A stretch of DNA of 52,075 bases from Amphritea atlantica (GTDB lineage Bacteria; Pseudomonadota; Gammaproteobacteria; Pseudomonadales; Balneatricaceae), in contig NZ_JAHKQE010000043.1 in the NCBI RefSeq assembly GCF_018860855.1, positions 1-52,075 on the forward strand. Reading direction: 5' to 3'. Within the stretch, counting starts at the first letter, position 1. Every line of letters starts with the position of its first letter. The notes under the pieces are model-generated. The model did not search any database. It was not told where the DNA came from and saw nothing but the letters and a program-made list of their open reading frames with translations. Position numbers and translations under genes: made by a program. Positions 26,487 to 35,606 of this stretch are shown piece by piece.

Positions 26487-26652
26487 TCGTATTAGAAAAG
26501 TCCCTCCATATTTCTTTTGAAATGTCTATTTTGAACCCTATCTTGACGATTTTCGATGAAAAATCAGCGAATGAGCAGGCTAAACTGAGTCGGTATAAAG
26601 ACTTGGTTTAAGGCGTTTTAAATAAACATGACAATATAGGCAGGAACAAGGT

Positions 26653-27897
26653 ATGCATCAAAAAACACGTGAGCAGTTGGTAAATCGGCAATCTGGGTAC
26701 TCGCTTGACCGAGACTTCTACACAGATCCCGATATTTTTGAAGATGATTTGAACGAGGTGTACTTCAAAGAATGGTTATTTGCGACGCCTGCCTGTGAAT
26801 TGCCCAAGGTGGGAAATTACATTGTCTACAAAATAGCGGATTATCAAATTGTGATCGTGCGAGGCAGTGACAATGAAATACGAGCCTTTCACAACACGTG
26901 TCGACATCGCGGTTCGGTTATTTGTCGTGAGGAAAAGGGCGCGGCTGCAAAATTGGTGTGTCCTTATCATAACTGGACATACGACTTGGACGGATCATTG
27001 CTTTGGGCGCGAGACATGGGAGAGGATTTTAACCCGGAAGAGCATGGGTTAAAGACAGTTCATTGCCGCAACTTATCTGGTCTGGTGTATATCTGTCTGG
27101 CTGAGAACGCCCCAGACATTGAGTCTTTTGCGCGGGTTCTTCGTCCTTATATTGAACCGCACGATTTGGAAGACGCCAAGGTGGCCTATCAATCCAAAAT
27201 TATTGAGAACGGGAATTGGAAATTGGTGTGGGAAAACAACCGTGAATGTTATCACTGCTTGTCGAATCACCCAAGTTTGCTGCGCAGCTTCCCTGAAGAC
27301 CCTCGTGTTTCTTTTCTTGGTGAAGGCTCAACGCCAGATTATATCTCTGAGCACTTTTCCTCCTGCAAAACCATTGGTTTGGCCGCAGAGTTTCAGGTGC
27401 CAGAAGATGGGCATTATCGTTTATCTCGTATGCCATTATTACCTGGTGCAAAAAGCTTCACCATGGATGGCGAGTTTGCCGTGCCAAATAAACGGCTTGG
27501 AAGGATTGAATGGGATCAGGCGGGTGTGTGCAATAAGTTTCATTATCCGAGTACTTGGGCATACTTTCTTCCAGATCATTGTATGACCTTTCGAGTCACA
27601 CCGATTAGCCCGACAGAAACTGAGTTGGTCACCTGTTGGCTGGTGAATAAAGACGCAAAAGAAGGCGTAGATTACGACCTAAAACATTTGATTGAGGTCT
27701 GGGAAGCAACAAACGCAGAAGACAGACGTGTGGTAGAGGACAATCAAAAAGGGGTGAACTCCCCAGCGTTTGTACCAGGGCCTTATTCACCATTGCATGA
27801 ATTGAGTGTGGATGGGTTTGTGCAATGGTACTGCGATAAGCTGGCCTCTCGGATGCCTGAAAAAGAAACCACTATGAGCATCATCGCGTCTGTTTAA
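26653..27897 (+). CDS. gbcA: Glycine betaine monooxygenase-type Rieske oxygenase, large subunit
   Basis: 414 residues. The N-terminal Rieske 2Fe-2S domain has CRHRG and CPYHNW ligand pairs; the C-terminal catalytic domain has the mononuclear-iron region NNRECYHCLSNHPSLL. Shared strings with GbcA of Pseudomonas include RMPLL, EGVDYD and PGPYS, and the related stachydrine demethylases are the alternative. The reaction is oxidative N-demethylation of glycine betaine to dimethylglycine and formaldehyde, using electrons from the reductase encoded next. AGGAAC precedes the ATG. The product would be a substrate for the demethylase flavoprotein at 8661-11081. Confidence 0.88.
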   Translation: MHQKTREQLVNRQSGYSLDRDFYTDPDIFEDDLNEVYFKEWLFATPACELPKVGNYIVYKIADYQIVIVRGSDNEIRAFHNTCRHRGSVICREEKGAAAKLVCPYHNWTYDLDGSLLWARDMGEDFNPEEHGLKTVHCRNLSGLVYICLAENAPDIESFARVLRPYIEPHDLEDAKVAYQSKIIENGNWKLVWENNRECYHCLSNHPSLLRSFPEDPRVSFLGEGSTPDYISEHFSSCKTIGLAAEFQVPEDGHYRLSRMPLLPGAKSFTMDGEFAVPNKRLGRIEWDQAGVCNKFHYPSTWAYFLPDHCMTFRVTPISPTETELVTCWLVNKDAKEGVDYDLKHLIEVWEATNAEDRRVVEDNQKGVNSPAFVPGPYSPLHELSVDGFVQWYCDKLASRMPEKETTMSIIASV

Positions 27898-27975
27898 CGA
27901 CGCTTTTATCGATACAAACATTGTAAAAAACCATACAGTGTTTGTATTTCTTTAAAAAATCAAAAGGAATACAGG

Positions 27976-29058
27976 ATGAAAGATTCTTCTATCAGTCTGG
28001 ATCACAACGACTGGACGGACGATGAGCTTTTAGAATGTGTGTCTGTTATCTCTGAAACGTCTAATACCATGAGCTTCTCTTTCTGCTCGCCATCAGGCGC
28101 TTTATTTCGCTATAAAGCAGGGCAGTTTTTGACGCTTGAAATACCATTGCCTGGTGGTTCTGTATTTCGCACTTATACCATATCGTCTTCACCAACACGG
28201 CCACATCTGATTACTTTAACCATAAAAGCTCAGGCTGATAGTGTCGGTTCTCGTTGGTTGATGGATCACTTTACCTCCGGCATGACAATTAAAGCTATAG
28301 GGCCTGCGGGTCATTTTACTTATGTCGATCAGCTGCCCAGCGATCATCATAGCGTACAGTATTTGTTCATTTCTGCCGGTTCTGGTGTGACACCTATGAT
28401 ATCGATGGTGACAGACATGCTGGATAGAAATCACGACATTGATATTGTGTTCGTTTATTGTACGAGACGGCCTTCAGACATTATTTTTCGCAAAAGATTA
28501 GAAGAAATGGCAGCTCGACACCCTAATTTTAATCTTAAGTTTATTGTCAAAGAAGCAGACGCTTTTCAAGCGTGGACAGGCTACCAAGGGCGTTTTAATC
28601 TGGCGATGTTAACTCTTATTGCGCCGGACTATCTCAATCGTGACGTCTATTGTTGTGGCCCTCAATCTTTTATGGCATCAGTAAAAACAATGCTTTTAAC
28701 GCAAAACTTTGACCCATTGAATTACCATGAGGAAAGTTTTTCAGCGCCTATCGAAAGTAAAACGTGCGTTCCTGATATCAATACGGATCAAAATGAAACG
28801 ATAGAAATACACTTTGCTTTGTCGAATATTAATCGTCAAGCAAGGCCAGGGGAAAGCCTATTAACGGTGGCAAGAGCCGCGGGTATTGTGATTCCATCCG
28901 CGTGTCAGTTTGGTATGTGCGGTACTTGTAAAGTGAAAAAACACTCAGGTAATATTGAAATGCACCACAATGGTGGTATTTCTCAAAATGAGATAGAAGC
29001 AGGCTATATTCTAGCTTGTTGTTCACAGCCTAAAGGAAACGTCTCCATTGATGTGTAG
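27976..29058 (+). CDS. gbcB: Glycine betaine monooxygenase-type reductase subunit
   Basis: 360-residue ferredoxin-NAD(P)H reductase fused to a C-terminal plant-type 2Fe-2S ferredoxin. FAD site: RTYTISSSP; nucleotide site: FISAGSGVTPMISM and CCGPQSFM; ferredoxin ligands: CQFGMCGTCK followed by a distal Cys in LACCSQP. This layout is that of GbcB and other hybrid-cluster-type reductases serving Rieske oxygenases. It lies 78 bp after gbcA with AAAAGGAA as ribosome site, and transfers electrons from NAD(P)H to the oxygenase. Confidence 0.88.
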   Translation: MKDSSISLDHNDWTDDELLECVSVISETSNTMSFSFCSPSGALFRYKAGQFLTLEIPLPGGSVFRTYTISSSPTRPHLITLTIKAQADSVGSRWLMDHFTSGMTIKAIGPAGHFTYVDQLPSDHHSVQYLFISAGSGVTPMISMVTDMLDRNHDIDIVFVYCTRRPSDIIFRKRLEEMAARHPNFNLKFIVKEADAFQAWTGYQGRFNLAMLTLIAPDYLNRDVYCCGPQSFMASVKTMLLTQNFDPLNYHEESFSAPIESKTCVPDINTDQNETIEIHFALSNINRQARPGESLLTVARAAGIVIPSACQFGMCGTCKVKKHSGNIEMHHNGGISQNEIEAGYILACCSQPKGNVSIDV

Positions 29059-29178
29059 TAGCGTCATTGATGGCCCATTTTTCGAGCCAGTCTGCATGCA
29101 AAGCGTTAGTTTTGCCTTAGGTTGCCACGCAAATTTAAGAGCGCGCCAACGGGTTTTGTATCGAGAGTATGAATATCC

Positions 29179-30123
29179 ATGAATGATATTGTCATAATGG
29201 TATTGGTTGAACCGGGCTTTGTGCCAACAGAACTGTCTTTAATACAAGACGTATTGCGCATTGCGAATCGACTCAACCAAAATAACGTGTTCAAAGTGCA
29301 TTATTGCACCTCTTGCGGCCAAGATATCGTAGAAGGCCTTGGCGGACTTTTGGTTCGAACCCAAGCTATATCTGAATTAGCGAACCAAAACGCAGATTAT
29401 TTTATTGTCCTCGGTGGTGTTGGTTTTCAGCATCGTTTTGATCAATTGCGGTTTTGGATAAAAAGTATTGAGCGTAAAGGGTGTCAGATTTTACTGTTGT
29501 CAGACGCCGCGTCAGAGTGGAAAAGTCACAATCCGCTGGACCTAAACGTGACCACCCACTGGGAAAATTACCAATTGTTGCGTGACACAAGCTTAATCCA
29601 CAGTGTTAGTCTTCCGCTTCATTCTCGCAGCAAGCGATTCATCAGTTCTGCCGGCATGATGGCAACCGCAGATGTGGTGCTAAATTACATCATCGAGCCT
29701 CACTCTAGCGCATTGGCTCACGCGGTCAGTCGCGTACTTTTAATGAATGCTATTCGAACGTCCGACATCGACCAACCACGAAGTGAAAATGACAATGCTC
29801 TGCTACAAAAAGCAGGCTTAGGGCGAGTGATTCAATTGATGGAAGACAACCTAGAAGCCCCATTGCTCATAAAAGAGTTAGCTGATCAAACCGGCTGTTC
29901 CATTCGTCAGCTTGAGCGTCGTTTTCAAAAAGCGGTAGGCTGTAACCCCAAAGCGTTTTATCGAGCCCTGCGGCTCAAAAGAGCCAAAACACTGCTTGAG
30001 CAAACCAACATGACGACATTGGACATTGCTGTTAGTCTTGGCTTCTCCAGTAGTGCCAGTTTTTCTCGCCTTTACGCACTTAAATACGGCATAACACCTT
30101 CTCGTGCCCGAGTGTTAAGGTAA
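29179..30123 (+). CDS. GlxA/GbdR-like AraC-family regulator
   Basis: 314 residues: an N-terminal DJ-1/PfpI-like (GATase 1-like) domain (about 1-180) and a C-terminal AraC double HTH (about 215-312, LIKELADQTGCSIRQLERRFQ and TTLDIAVSLGFSSSASFSRLY). This is the architecture of GbdR, which activates glycine betaine catabolism in Pseudomonas in response to betaine or dimethylglycine. It lies 120 bp after gbcB in the same direction and probably activates gbcAB. It is shorter than Pseudomonas GbdR at the N-terminus. Confidence 0.87.
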   Translation: MNDIVIMVLVEPGFVPTELSLIQDVLRIANRLNQNNVFKVHYCTSCGQDIVEGLGGLLVRTQAISELANQNADYFIVLGGVGFQHRFDQLRFWIKSIERKGCQILLLSDAASEWKSHNPLDLNVTTHWENYQLLRDTSLIHSVSLPLHSRSKRFISSAGMMATADVVLNYIIEPHSSALAHAVSRVLLMNAIRTSDIDQPRSENDNALLQKAGLGRVIQLMEDNLEAPLLIKELADQTGCSIRQLERRFQKAVGCNPKAFYRALRLKRAKTLLEQTNMTTLDIAVSLGFSSSASFSRLYALKYGITPSRARVLR

Positions 30124-30792
30124 ATTTCTGCCACTTGTTTTACAAACAACGCGCCTATTTATGACTTCGTTTCTGCACCGCTTTCACATGCTTGATGCTT
30201 GGCTGCAAGAGCAACGAGCCCTATGGTAATCCTCCCCTTTTTAGCAAGTGCTAAAAGTAGAGGTCATTGAGTGGATGCTAGTGAGGTTGGTTGGATTTCA
30301 CCCAGTTCCTTATAGCGACTATGCAGCAAGGCTATAACAGAGAAGTCCAGAGTGTCCTCACACAGTTATCCACAGGATATGTGAGTAACTATAAGATTGG
30401 AGTCGTTAGCGGTAGTCGAAGAGGGTGTTCACTTTTGACCGTTTTGCCTCTTCCTGATTGGAATGTTCGGAGTGAATCAGCAGGAAAGCGTCTGCTCCTT
30501 GAAAACGGGTGTCGAAACATTCGACCCTCATTGAGGGGCTATTTCTAATCTATAGGGATGCTTGTTAGATTCTGCTGCTCAGTAGCTGGCCTTGCCTTCT
30601 GAGACAGCAGAAACCAGCACGTTAAGCTTGGTTAATGTCTATCAACTTAGTTTTAGTTGTGCTCAATACAATATGAATCTTGAGATTGCGTCCAGTAGCC
30701 AGGCATCGGGCATGGGTGAGTATGTATTTAAGGAGGGGCAGAGATCTTATAGAAAGCGAATCCCAATGCTTTTTTACTCAAATTTCAGATAC

Positions 30793-30820
30793 AAAAAAGC
30801 CCTGCTAAGAAGCAAGGCTT
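30793..30820 (-). terminator. Terminator of the tRNA-Leu gene
   Basis: On the minus strand AGCCTTGCT pairs with AGCAGGGCT (one G-T pair) before a run of six T. It stands 17 bp beyond the CCA end of the tRNA fragment, as expected for the original chromosomal tRNA terminator. Confidence 0.7.
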
Positions 30821-30836
30821 AAATGATTTACGTTTG

Positions 30837-30893
30837 TGGTACCAGTGGCCGGACTCGAACCGGCACGCTTTTAAGGGCGGGGGATTTTGAATC
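30837..30893 (-). tRNA. tRNA-Leu(CAA) 3' fragment, integration (att) site
   Basis: The minus strand reads from the anticodon loop TTCAAAA, through a variable arm and the T arm GCCGGTTCGAGTCCGGC, to CACTGGTACCA. Upstream of the anticodon loop the sequence no longer pairs: the 5' anticodon strand, D arm and acceptor strand are missing. Breakage at the anticodon loop is typical of tyrosine-recombinase insertion into a tRNA gene. The native terminator is on the left, so the inserted element extends to the right and begins with the recombinase gene at 30996. The intact tRNA should be at the other end of the element, not seen in this window. Confidence 0.8.
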
Positions 30894-30995
30894 TAATAGG
30901 CTTACAATTACATCTTAAGTTTCAGTGGCTTAGGTGATATTATTGTGAACTCTACAGGTTTGTCTACATATGATTGGCAAAGGAATGGTGTCCAT

Positions 30996-32429
30996 ATGGA
31001 TAAATTGGCTTTTATTCAGCTCGTCACTAGGATGGATGAAAAACAGTATCAGATGCTGCTGTCTCAGCTGGATTTGAGCAAAGTTTTATCCTCTAATACG
31101 GATGTTGATTTCACACCCTCAAAAGATACGGATTGGATTTATGTCAATGAGTATATCTCTGTGTATCGCCAGAAAAGTAAAACAAAGTACTGGTCTGCTA
31201 GGATCAAAATCGATGCGGATGGCGAGGTTAAAGAAAAACGCTTTTCAACGAAAAAAGAGCATGTTGAAGACGCTAAAGTGTTTGCTACTGAACAGCGTTT
31301 AAAGTTGATGGGAAAGGTGGAGTCTGGTTACTCGCTCGATTTGAATTCGGACCTTTCATTCAGAGTCGTCGCCAACAAAGCAATTGCAGAGATGCAGGCT
31401 GTCATCGATAACCCTGCATTAAAAAATACAACATACAAAGACTATATCTCCTTACTGCAAAACCACATCATTGAGTTTTTTGGTGATACTAATATCAAGA
31501 ATGTCGATTACCCCATGCTTATGGAGTATTTCGAGCAAACGACCGTACGTTCAAAGTCCCGGATTGTTATGCAAAAGACCTGTATTCGTAAGGTCTTTGC
31601 CTATGCGGTGAAAAAGCGTTTGGTGAGTGCACTACTCGTCCCAGACATGCCAACAGACATCGTCATTAAAGATCCTGATTATAATGTTCAGCCATTCAGT
31701 GAGCACGACCTCCAAGTGCTTCGGGATAACTATCCTAGCTTTATTGAAGCCAGTCGGACGAGACAAACAAGGCACTATCGTGAAGCATTCCAGCACTACT
31801 TTAGCTTCTTGTTATCCACCGGTGTGAGACCGGGTGAAGAGCCTAAAGGCATTGCGTTTAAGGACATATCAAAGCATTTAGATAAAGAGAGTGGCAATCA
31901 CTACTATGTGATTCGATTACACAAAGGTAAGACGCAAACGAGTAAAAATAAGTATCGAGATATTGCGATTGATGCCACGGCGGTTTTGGCAATAGAGCAT
32001 GTGAGTAAAACGCTCATGGGTTTGAAAACGGCAGAGCGTTTGGATTACTTGATTAAAAATTACCCAGATCGTTTTGTGTTTAAAAGCTATGTTTATGATA
32101 CTTATCCGGCCTACGAACGGATTTTCAGTCGGCAGCAGTATTTGGATTACGTCAGTGACAAGTTACATCATGACAAGTATGTGACTTACAGTGCTCGACA
32201 TACCTATATCAATAACCAATTGGCGGCCAATATCACCCACAATGACATCGCTGAGCATTGCGGTAACTCGATTCAAGTGATTGAAGCCCACTATCAAAAA
32301 GCGAAGCTATTGAACAAAGCACCGCAGCACATCGCCGGTAATATCGTTGATTACAGTACCCCTACAGGCTTGCGAGAGGGACTGGATAAGCTAGGTTTTT
32401 TGGAAGCTAATCCGAGCTATAAGCTATAA
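30996..32429 (+). CDS. int: Tyrosine recombinase (phage/ICE integrase type)
   Basis: 477 residues from ATG 30996 (AGGA about 12 bases upstream; a GTG 17 codons earlier is possible). The N-terminal half carries an Arm-like and core-binding region (KTKYWSARIKIDADG; YKDYISLLQNHIIEFFG); the catalytic domain has Arg in STGVRPGEE, His-region YSARHTYIN, HCGNS and the nucleophile in AHYQK. It starts about 100 bp from the tRNA-Leu fragment and points into the presumed element, the usual layout. Parts of the same gene recur as relics at 26007-26190 and 44101-44500. Confidence 0.9.
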   Translation: MDKLAFIQLVTRMDEKQYQMLLSQLDLSKVLSSNTDVDFTPSKDTDWIYVNEYISVYRQKSKTKYWSARIKIDADGEVKEKRFSTKKEHVEDAKVFATEQRLKLMGKVESGYSLDLNSDLSFRVVANKAIAEMQAVIDNPALKNTTYKDYISLLQNHIIEFFGDTNIKNVDYPMLMEYFEQTTVRSKSRIVMQKTCIRKVFAYAVKKRLVSALLVPDMPTDIVIKDPDYNVQPFSEHDLQVLRDNYPSFIEASRTRQTRHYREAFQHYFSFLLSTGVRPGEEPKGIAFKDISKHLDKESGNHYYVIRLHKGKTQTSKNKYRDIAIDATAVLAIEHVSKTLMGLKTAERLDYLIKNYPDRFVFKSYVYDTYPAYERIFSRQQYLDYVSDKLHHDKYVTYSARHTYINNQLAANITHNDIAEHCGNSIQVIEAHYQKAKLLNKAPQHIAGNIVDYSTPTGLREGLDKLGFLEANPSYKL

Positions 32430-32505
32430 GCTATAACCAAAAAGCGAAGTTGTTGAACACAATACCGACTTTTAACATTTATATGATGTTATTTAACACG
32501 CCTGT

Positions 32506-32523
32506 CGATGTATATCTACATCG
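32506..32523. repeat. Conserved palindrome downstream of the recombinase
   Basis: CGATGTATATCTACATCG, identical to 26262-26279, embedded in about 130 bp of less well kept similarity after both recombinase copies. Candidate binding site or RNA hairpin of the element. Confidence 0.6.
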
Positions 32524-32596
32524 TACATGTGTACACGGTGTTGATGTTAAACAGACGGCTTCGTGAGGGGGAGAGATGATTAACCAATGGTGGTAA

Positions 32597-33325
32597 ACCA
32601 TCGTTGATAGTCGCTTAACTTCTACTTTTAACGCCTGCTCAAAAGGGGAAGATTACCAAGGAGTAGAGCTTGATGCAGAGTCTTCAATTTTGGAGTTTCT
32701 TGTCTGGGATCAGCCTCAGGAAGATGACTTCGGGCAAAATGTAAGAATTGTATTGGCATCAGGGGATTTTTCTAAAGAGGTTACAACTTCTGTTCTTTGG
32801 TTGAATGAACGTGATCTGGATATTACCTGTGTTCGACTAGGGCTTTATCGTTCTGGGGAGCAGCTTCTCCTGAATGCAGAGCAGATTGTGCCCTTACCTG
32901 AAGCAGAGGGATATCAGGTTGAGGTGCGTCAGAAACGCCGGGAAGAAAGGAGTTCCAGAGCTGGTACTAAGGATCGTTCTGTTCTTACCTTGAGTATTAA
33001 TGGTGAGATCTTCAAGTCCCAATTTAAGAAGTCTGATATTGGACTAAATACTGTTCTTGCGGTTGAGCATTCAGGCCTTCTGGATAGAGATACTTTCGAG
33101 TTTTTACGAGAAGATATGTCTTGTAATTTCCAGCTTCTGAAAAGAGCAGATGAAGTTACCGATAACGAGCGGAAATATAGTAAATATAGAGTCTCTAGAG
33201 CCCCGGAACTGGAGTACGAGGGGGTTGGTTACTATGTAGCGCGGAACTGGGGTATTGGAAATATTAAGAGCTTTATAAATCGTGTAGCAGAGCGTTTTTC
33301 TCAGTTGTCTTACGAAATCGAATGA
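32597..33325 (+). pseudogene. 5'-truncated protein of a nuclease-like hypothetical family
   Basis: The frame opens right after a TAA at 32594-32596 inside the cassette right end, and runs to 33325. The recognisable part begins near LEFLVWDQPQEDDFGQ and includes DFSKEVTTSVLWLNERDLDI and VIPLPEA-like IVPLPEAEGYQ, strings typical of a 350-400 residue hypothetical family related to PD-(D/E)XK nucleases. The expected N-terminal region is absent, cut at the cassette junction. A TTG at 32690 is the first plausible start (211 residues), so some product could be made. I treat it as a remnant. Confidence 0.55.
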
Positions 33326-33406
33326 CAAGTATAGGTGGGTTAAGCTACTCAAAAGTACGACGAGTGGCGGGCAGAAGTACAAAATAAAAAGATCTGCCCC
33401 TAATAT

Positions 33407-33593
33407 GGTAATCCCCGAAAGATATCGGCGCTCAAAAGTAGAATATCTTCGTCATCTATACACAAGGTTGTTCTGCACGAACGACTTCTTAATCGTAGTT
33501 TCTCCTAGTGATAGAGGCCAGCATTGAACAGTATTATTCAAAAACTTTTTCTTAAAGAAGACTACATCCGTTGTCAAAAAGGGGAGGATTACC
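33407..33593. mobile_element. IS66-like end relic or MITE, 187 bp
   Basis: Begins GGTAATCCCCGAAAGATATC with an AAAAGTAGA block 25 bp in, and ends in an inverted GGATTACC preceded by AAAAAGGGGA. The first 80 bp are repeated at 49927-50005. No coding sequence fits inside. The 430-bp gap holding it also has a 7-bp tandem repeat at 33662-33696. Confidence 0.45.
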
Positions 33594-33661
33594 TCATGCT
33601 TGGGTGCTGTTTTGTAATCCTGACTTATACTGGCCGCTCCGCTATAGATTAGTCAATATTT

Positions 33662-33696
33662 TTCAACGTTCAACGTTCAACGTTCAACGTTCAACG
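33662..33696. repeat. Tandem repeat, TTCAACG x 5
   Basis: Five perfect head-to-tail copies of the 7-mer TTCAACG between the truncated gene and the SDR gene. A unit of 7 bp suggests slippage; no gene spans it. Confidence 0.9.
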
Positions 33697-33754
33697 CTTC
33701 TCCGCGCCACGATAATAGGCATCGGCAAAGATAAATACGTTGTTAGTCCCTTTT

Positions 33755-34528
33755 TTACATTTTCCAAGATAGGCCACCATCAATATCCAAGATTGTTCCT
33801 GATGTGTAAGCAGATTTATCAGAGGCCAAAAATGTAATTGCAGCCCCAAGTTCATCGCTTGTAGCAGCACGTCCAAAGGGTAGCTTATGTAAAAGTTCTT
33901 CCCAACGATCTGCATCATTTAAAATCAGGGCAGCTTTCTTACGTTGAAGGACTTCAAGGCGTTCCGTACTAACTGGACCTGGGTTCACACCAACAACCCT
34001 AATGTTATCTGCTGGGCTTGTTGACCCCATCGCTCTGGTCATAGCAATCAGAGATGAATTACCCATGCTGCCTGCAAGGTAATTCGAGTCAACCCGCGTT
34101 CCAGCCCATCCAATTACATTGACAATTACACCTTTACCACGGTTTTCCATATTTTCATAAAAGTAACGGGTCATTTCAATTGAGCCAAATACTTTTAGAT
34201 CCCAAGATTTACGCCAGTCTTCTATCGAAACTTGCTTTAATCCGCCACCTGGTATCGCTCCAGCATTATTAACTAAAATATCTATATCTTTATAATTATT
34301 CGCTAAGGCTATTGCTGTTTTCGTCTCTGATATATCAGACGAACAGAACTCGACATTAACACCATATTGATTCTTTATTTCATTTGCAACGGAGTTTAGT
34401 AATTTAGAATCTCGTGCTACCAAAACAATATTGCAACCTTCTTCAGCTAGTGTTTTTGCAGTAGCTAAACCAATTCCTTTTGAACCACCAGTTATAAGGG
34501 CCCTTTGACCTGATAAACCTAAATCCAT
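33755..34528 (-). CDS. Short-chain dehydrogenase/reductase with atypical active site
   Basis: 257-residue SDR with Rossmann motif TGGSKGIG, NNAGA, and C-terminal TSGTILDIDGG. Where classical SDRs have YxxxK, this one reads NYLAGSMGNSS: the tyrosine is followed four residues later by serine, not lysine. A subgroup of SDRs shares this and may use a different proton relay or substrate. Last gene of a three-gene minus-strand set (nitrilase, PhzF-like, SDR). Substrate unknown; a 2-oxo or hydroxy acid produced by the set is plausible. Confidence 0.88.
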   Translation of the reverse strand: MDLGLSGQRALITGGSKGIGLATAKTLAEEGCNIVLVARDSKLLNSVANEIKNQYGVNVEFCSSDISETKTAIALANNYKDIDILVNNAGAIPGGGLKQVSIEDWRKSWDLKVFGSIEMTRYFYENMENRGKGVIVNVIGWAGTRVDSNYLAGSMGNSSLIAMTRAMGSTSPADNIRVVGVNPGPVSTERLEVLQRKKAALILNDADRWEELLHKLPFGRAATSDELGAAITFLASDKSAYTSGTILDIDGGLSWKM

Positions 34529-34610
34529 AGTTACTCCTTTAGAGAAACCAATCTCAAATTGTTGATTCGGCTAAAGTGTATCTGCCTAAATGAAAAGTCT
34601 AAGCAGCCCA

Positions 34611-35495
34611 TTAGAAATGGAAGCTACCTGACACTGCAATTTTTGCTTCTCCGCCGATTTTAAACCGTCCAGGCTTGTCGGAACTTGAGGCGAATAGGAA
34701 TGCATTACGTTTTAGTTTCTGCCCTTGGCGTGCTACGTAGTGGACAGGTATATTACCATTCGCAACAGCTACGGATGCAGCAGCGCAAGCATTTCCACCG
34801 CCGCAAGCCGCATCTTCTGGAACACCGATAATTGGTGCAAAGGATCGAACTTGGTATTGCGAAGGCTCGTATGATATCGGTGCTATGATCGTTACACCTG
34901 AAACGTCATGTTCGTGACTTAGTTCTAAAATCTTTTCTTGATTTGGTATGGCGCTGGAAACATCACATTCATCCTCAAAGAGCATTATTATCCAGTTTGC
35001 GCCAGCATGTACTAGATCACAGGAGGAAGCTTTTTTATGAACAGATATAGCTTGGCGAAATTTGACCTCAGTCTCTGAGGCGAGTGGGGTAACCTCTGCC
35101 ACAACAGGCGTTTCAAACAGAATAATCGCTTTATTCTCGTGATGCTCCACAAGCATCTGAACTTCGCCTGCATTGCATTCCTGTATGAAGTCTTTCCTGT
35201 CTCGCCAGTCTTCATAGCGATTTCTCAATGATGCGAGTGCCCCAATTGAAGGGTGTCCCGCAAAGTTCAGTTCACAGGAAGGGGCAAAAATACGAACGGC
35301 ATAGTCTGCATTCGCCCCCTTAGGCGTTACAAGGAAGACAGTTTCAGGTAACCCAATCCATGATGCAATTTTTTGCATGCGTGCATCTTCAATGTTATCT
35401 GCGTCATGAATGATAGCCACGGGATTACCTTCACCAACCTTGTCAGTGAAGACATCAACGATATCGACATTTAAATTTTTACCAACATTCACCAT
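34611..35495 (-). CDS. PhzF-family isomerase/epimerase-like protein
   Basis: 294 residues of the PhzF (diaminopimelate-epimerase-fold) family. Characteristic points are the N-terminal VDVFTDKVGEGNPVAI, the catalytic-type Glu in GLPETVFL, NFAGHPSIGALASL, and the second-half EDAACGGGNACAAA. The fold catalyses proton shifts or isomerisations without cofactor. AAGGAG lies 6 bases before the ATG. It sits between the nitrilase and SDR genes; I infer isomerisation of an intermediate made from the nitrilase product. The specific reaction cannot be read from sequence. Confidence 0.88.
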   Translation of the reverse strand: MVNVGKNLNVDIVDVFTDKVGEGNPVAIIHDADNIEDARMQKIASWIGLPETVFLVTPKGANADYAVRIFAPSCELNFAGHPSIGALASLRNRYEDWRDRKDFIQECNAGEVQMLVEHHENKAIILFETPVVAEVTPLASETEVKFRQAISVHKKASSCDLVHAGANWIIMLFEDECDVSSAIPNQEKILELSHEHDVSGVTIIAPISYEPSQYQVRSFAPIIGVPEDAACGGGNACAAASVAVANGNIPVHYVARQGQKLKRNAFLFASSSDKPGRFKIGGEAKIAVSGSFHF

Positions 35496-35606
35496 AACTT
35501 GCTCCTTATGGGTCTGTGACTTTTAATAGAATTACACCAATTGGAAATAGATACCTCCACAGGCAGGTATTGATTTGCCGGCGAAGGTAAATTTGCCATG
35601 AGATCT

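Larger units (their letters stand above)
30226..32656. repeat. Second, rearranged copy of the IS66-like-ended cassette
   Basis: Left end GTAATCCTCCCCTTTTTAGC and inverted right end GTAATCTTCCCCTTTTGAGC are followed on both sides by about 25 bp of further inverted similarity (GCTAAAAGTAGAGG / GTTAAAAGTAGAAG). Positions 30226-30690 align with 21775-22640, but the yggL-like coding body is missing: sequence jumps from the 3' end of that gene directly to its upstream flank. A tRNA fragment and a recombinase gene occupy the middle. It looks like a decayed cassette into or beside which an integrative element inserted. Confidence 0.55.

Noticed and set aside
30291-30822. Two ORFs of 85 and 76 codons before the tRNA fragment
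   Set aside because: Both lie in the cassette repeat or tRNA terminator region and are not conserved in the copy at 21.8-22.2 kb.
33662-33696. CRISPR-like repeat array
   Set aside because: 7-bp perfect tandem units with no spacers; simple slippage repeat. No CRISPR array or cas gene was seen in the window.
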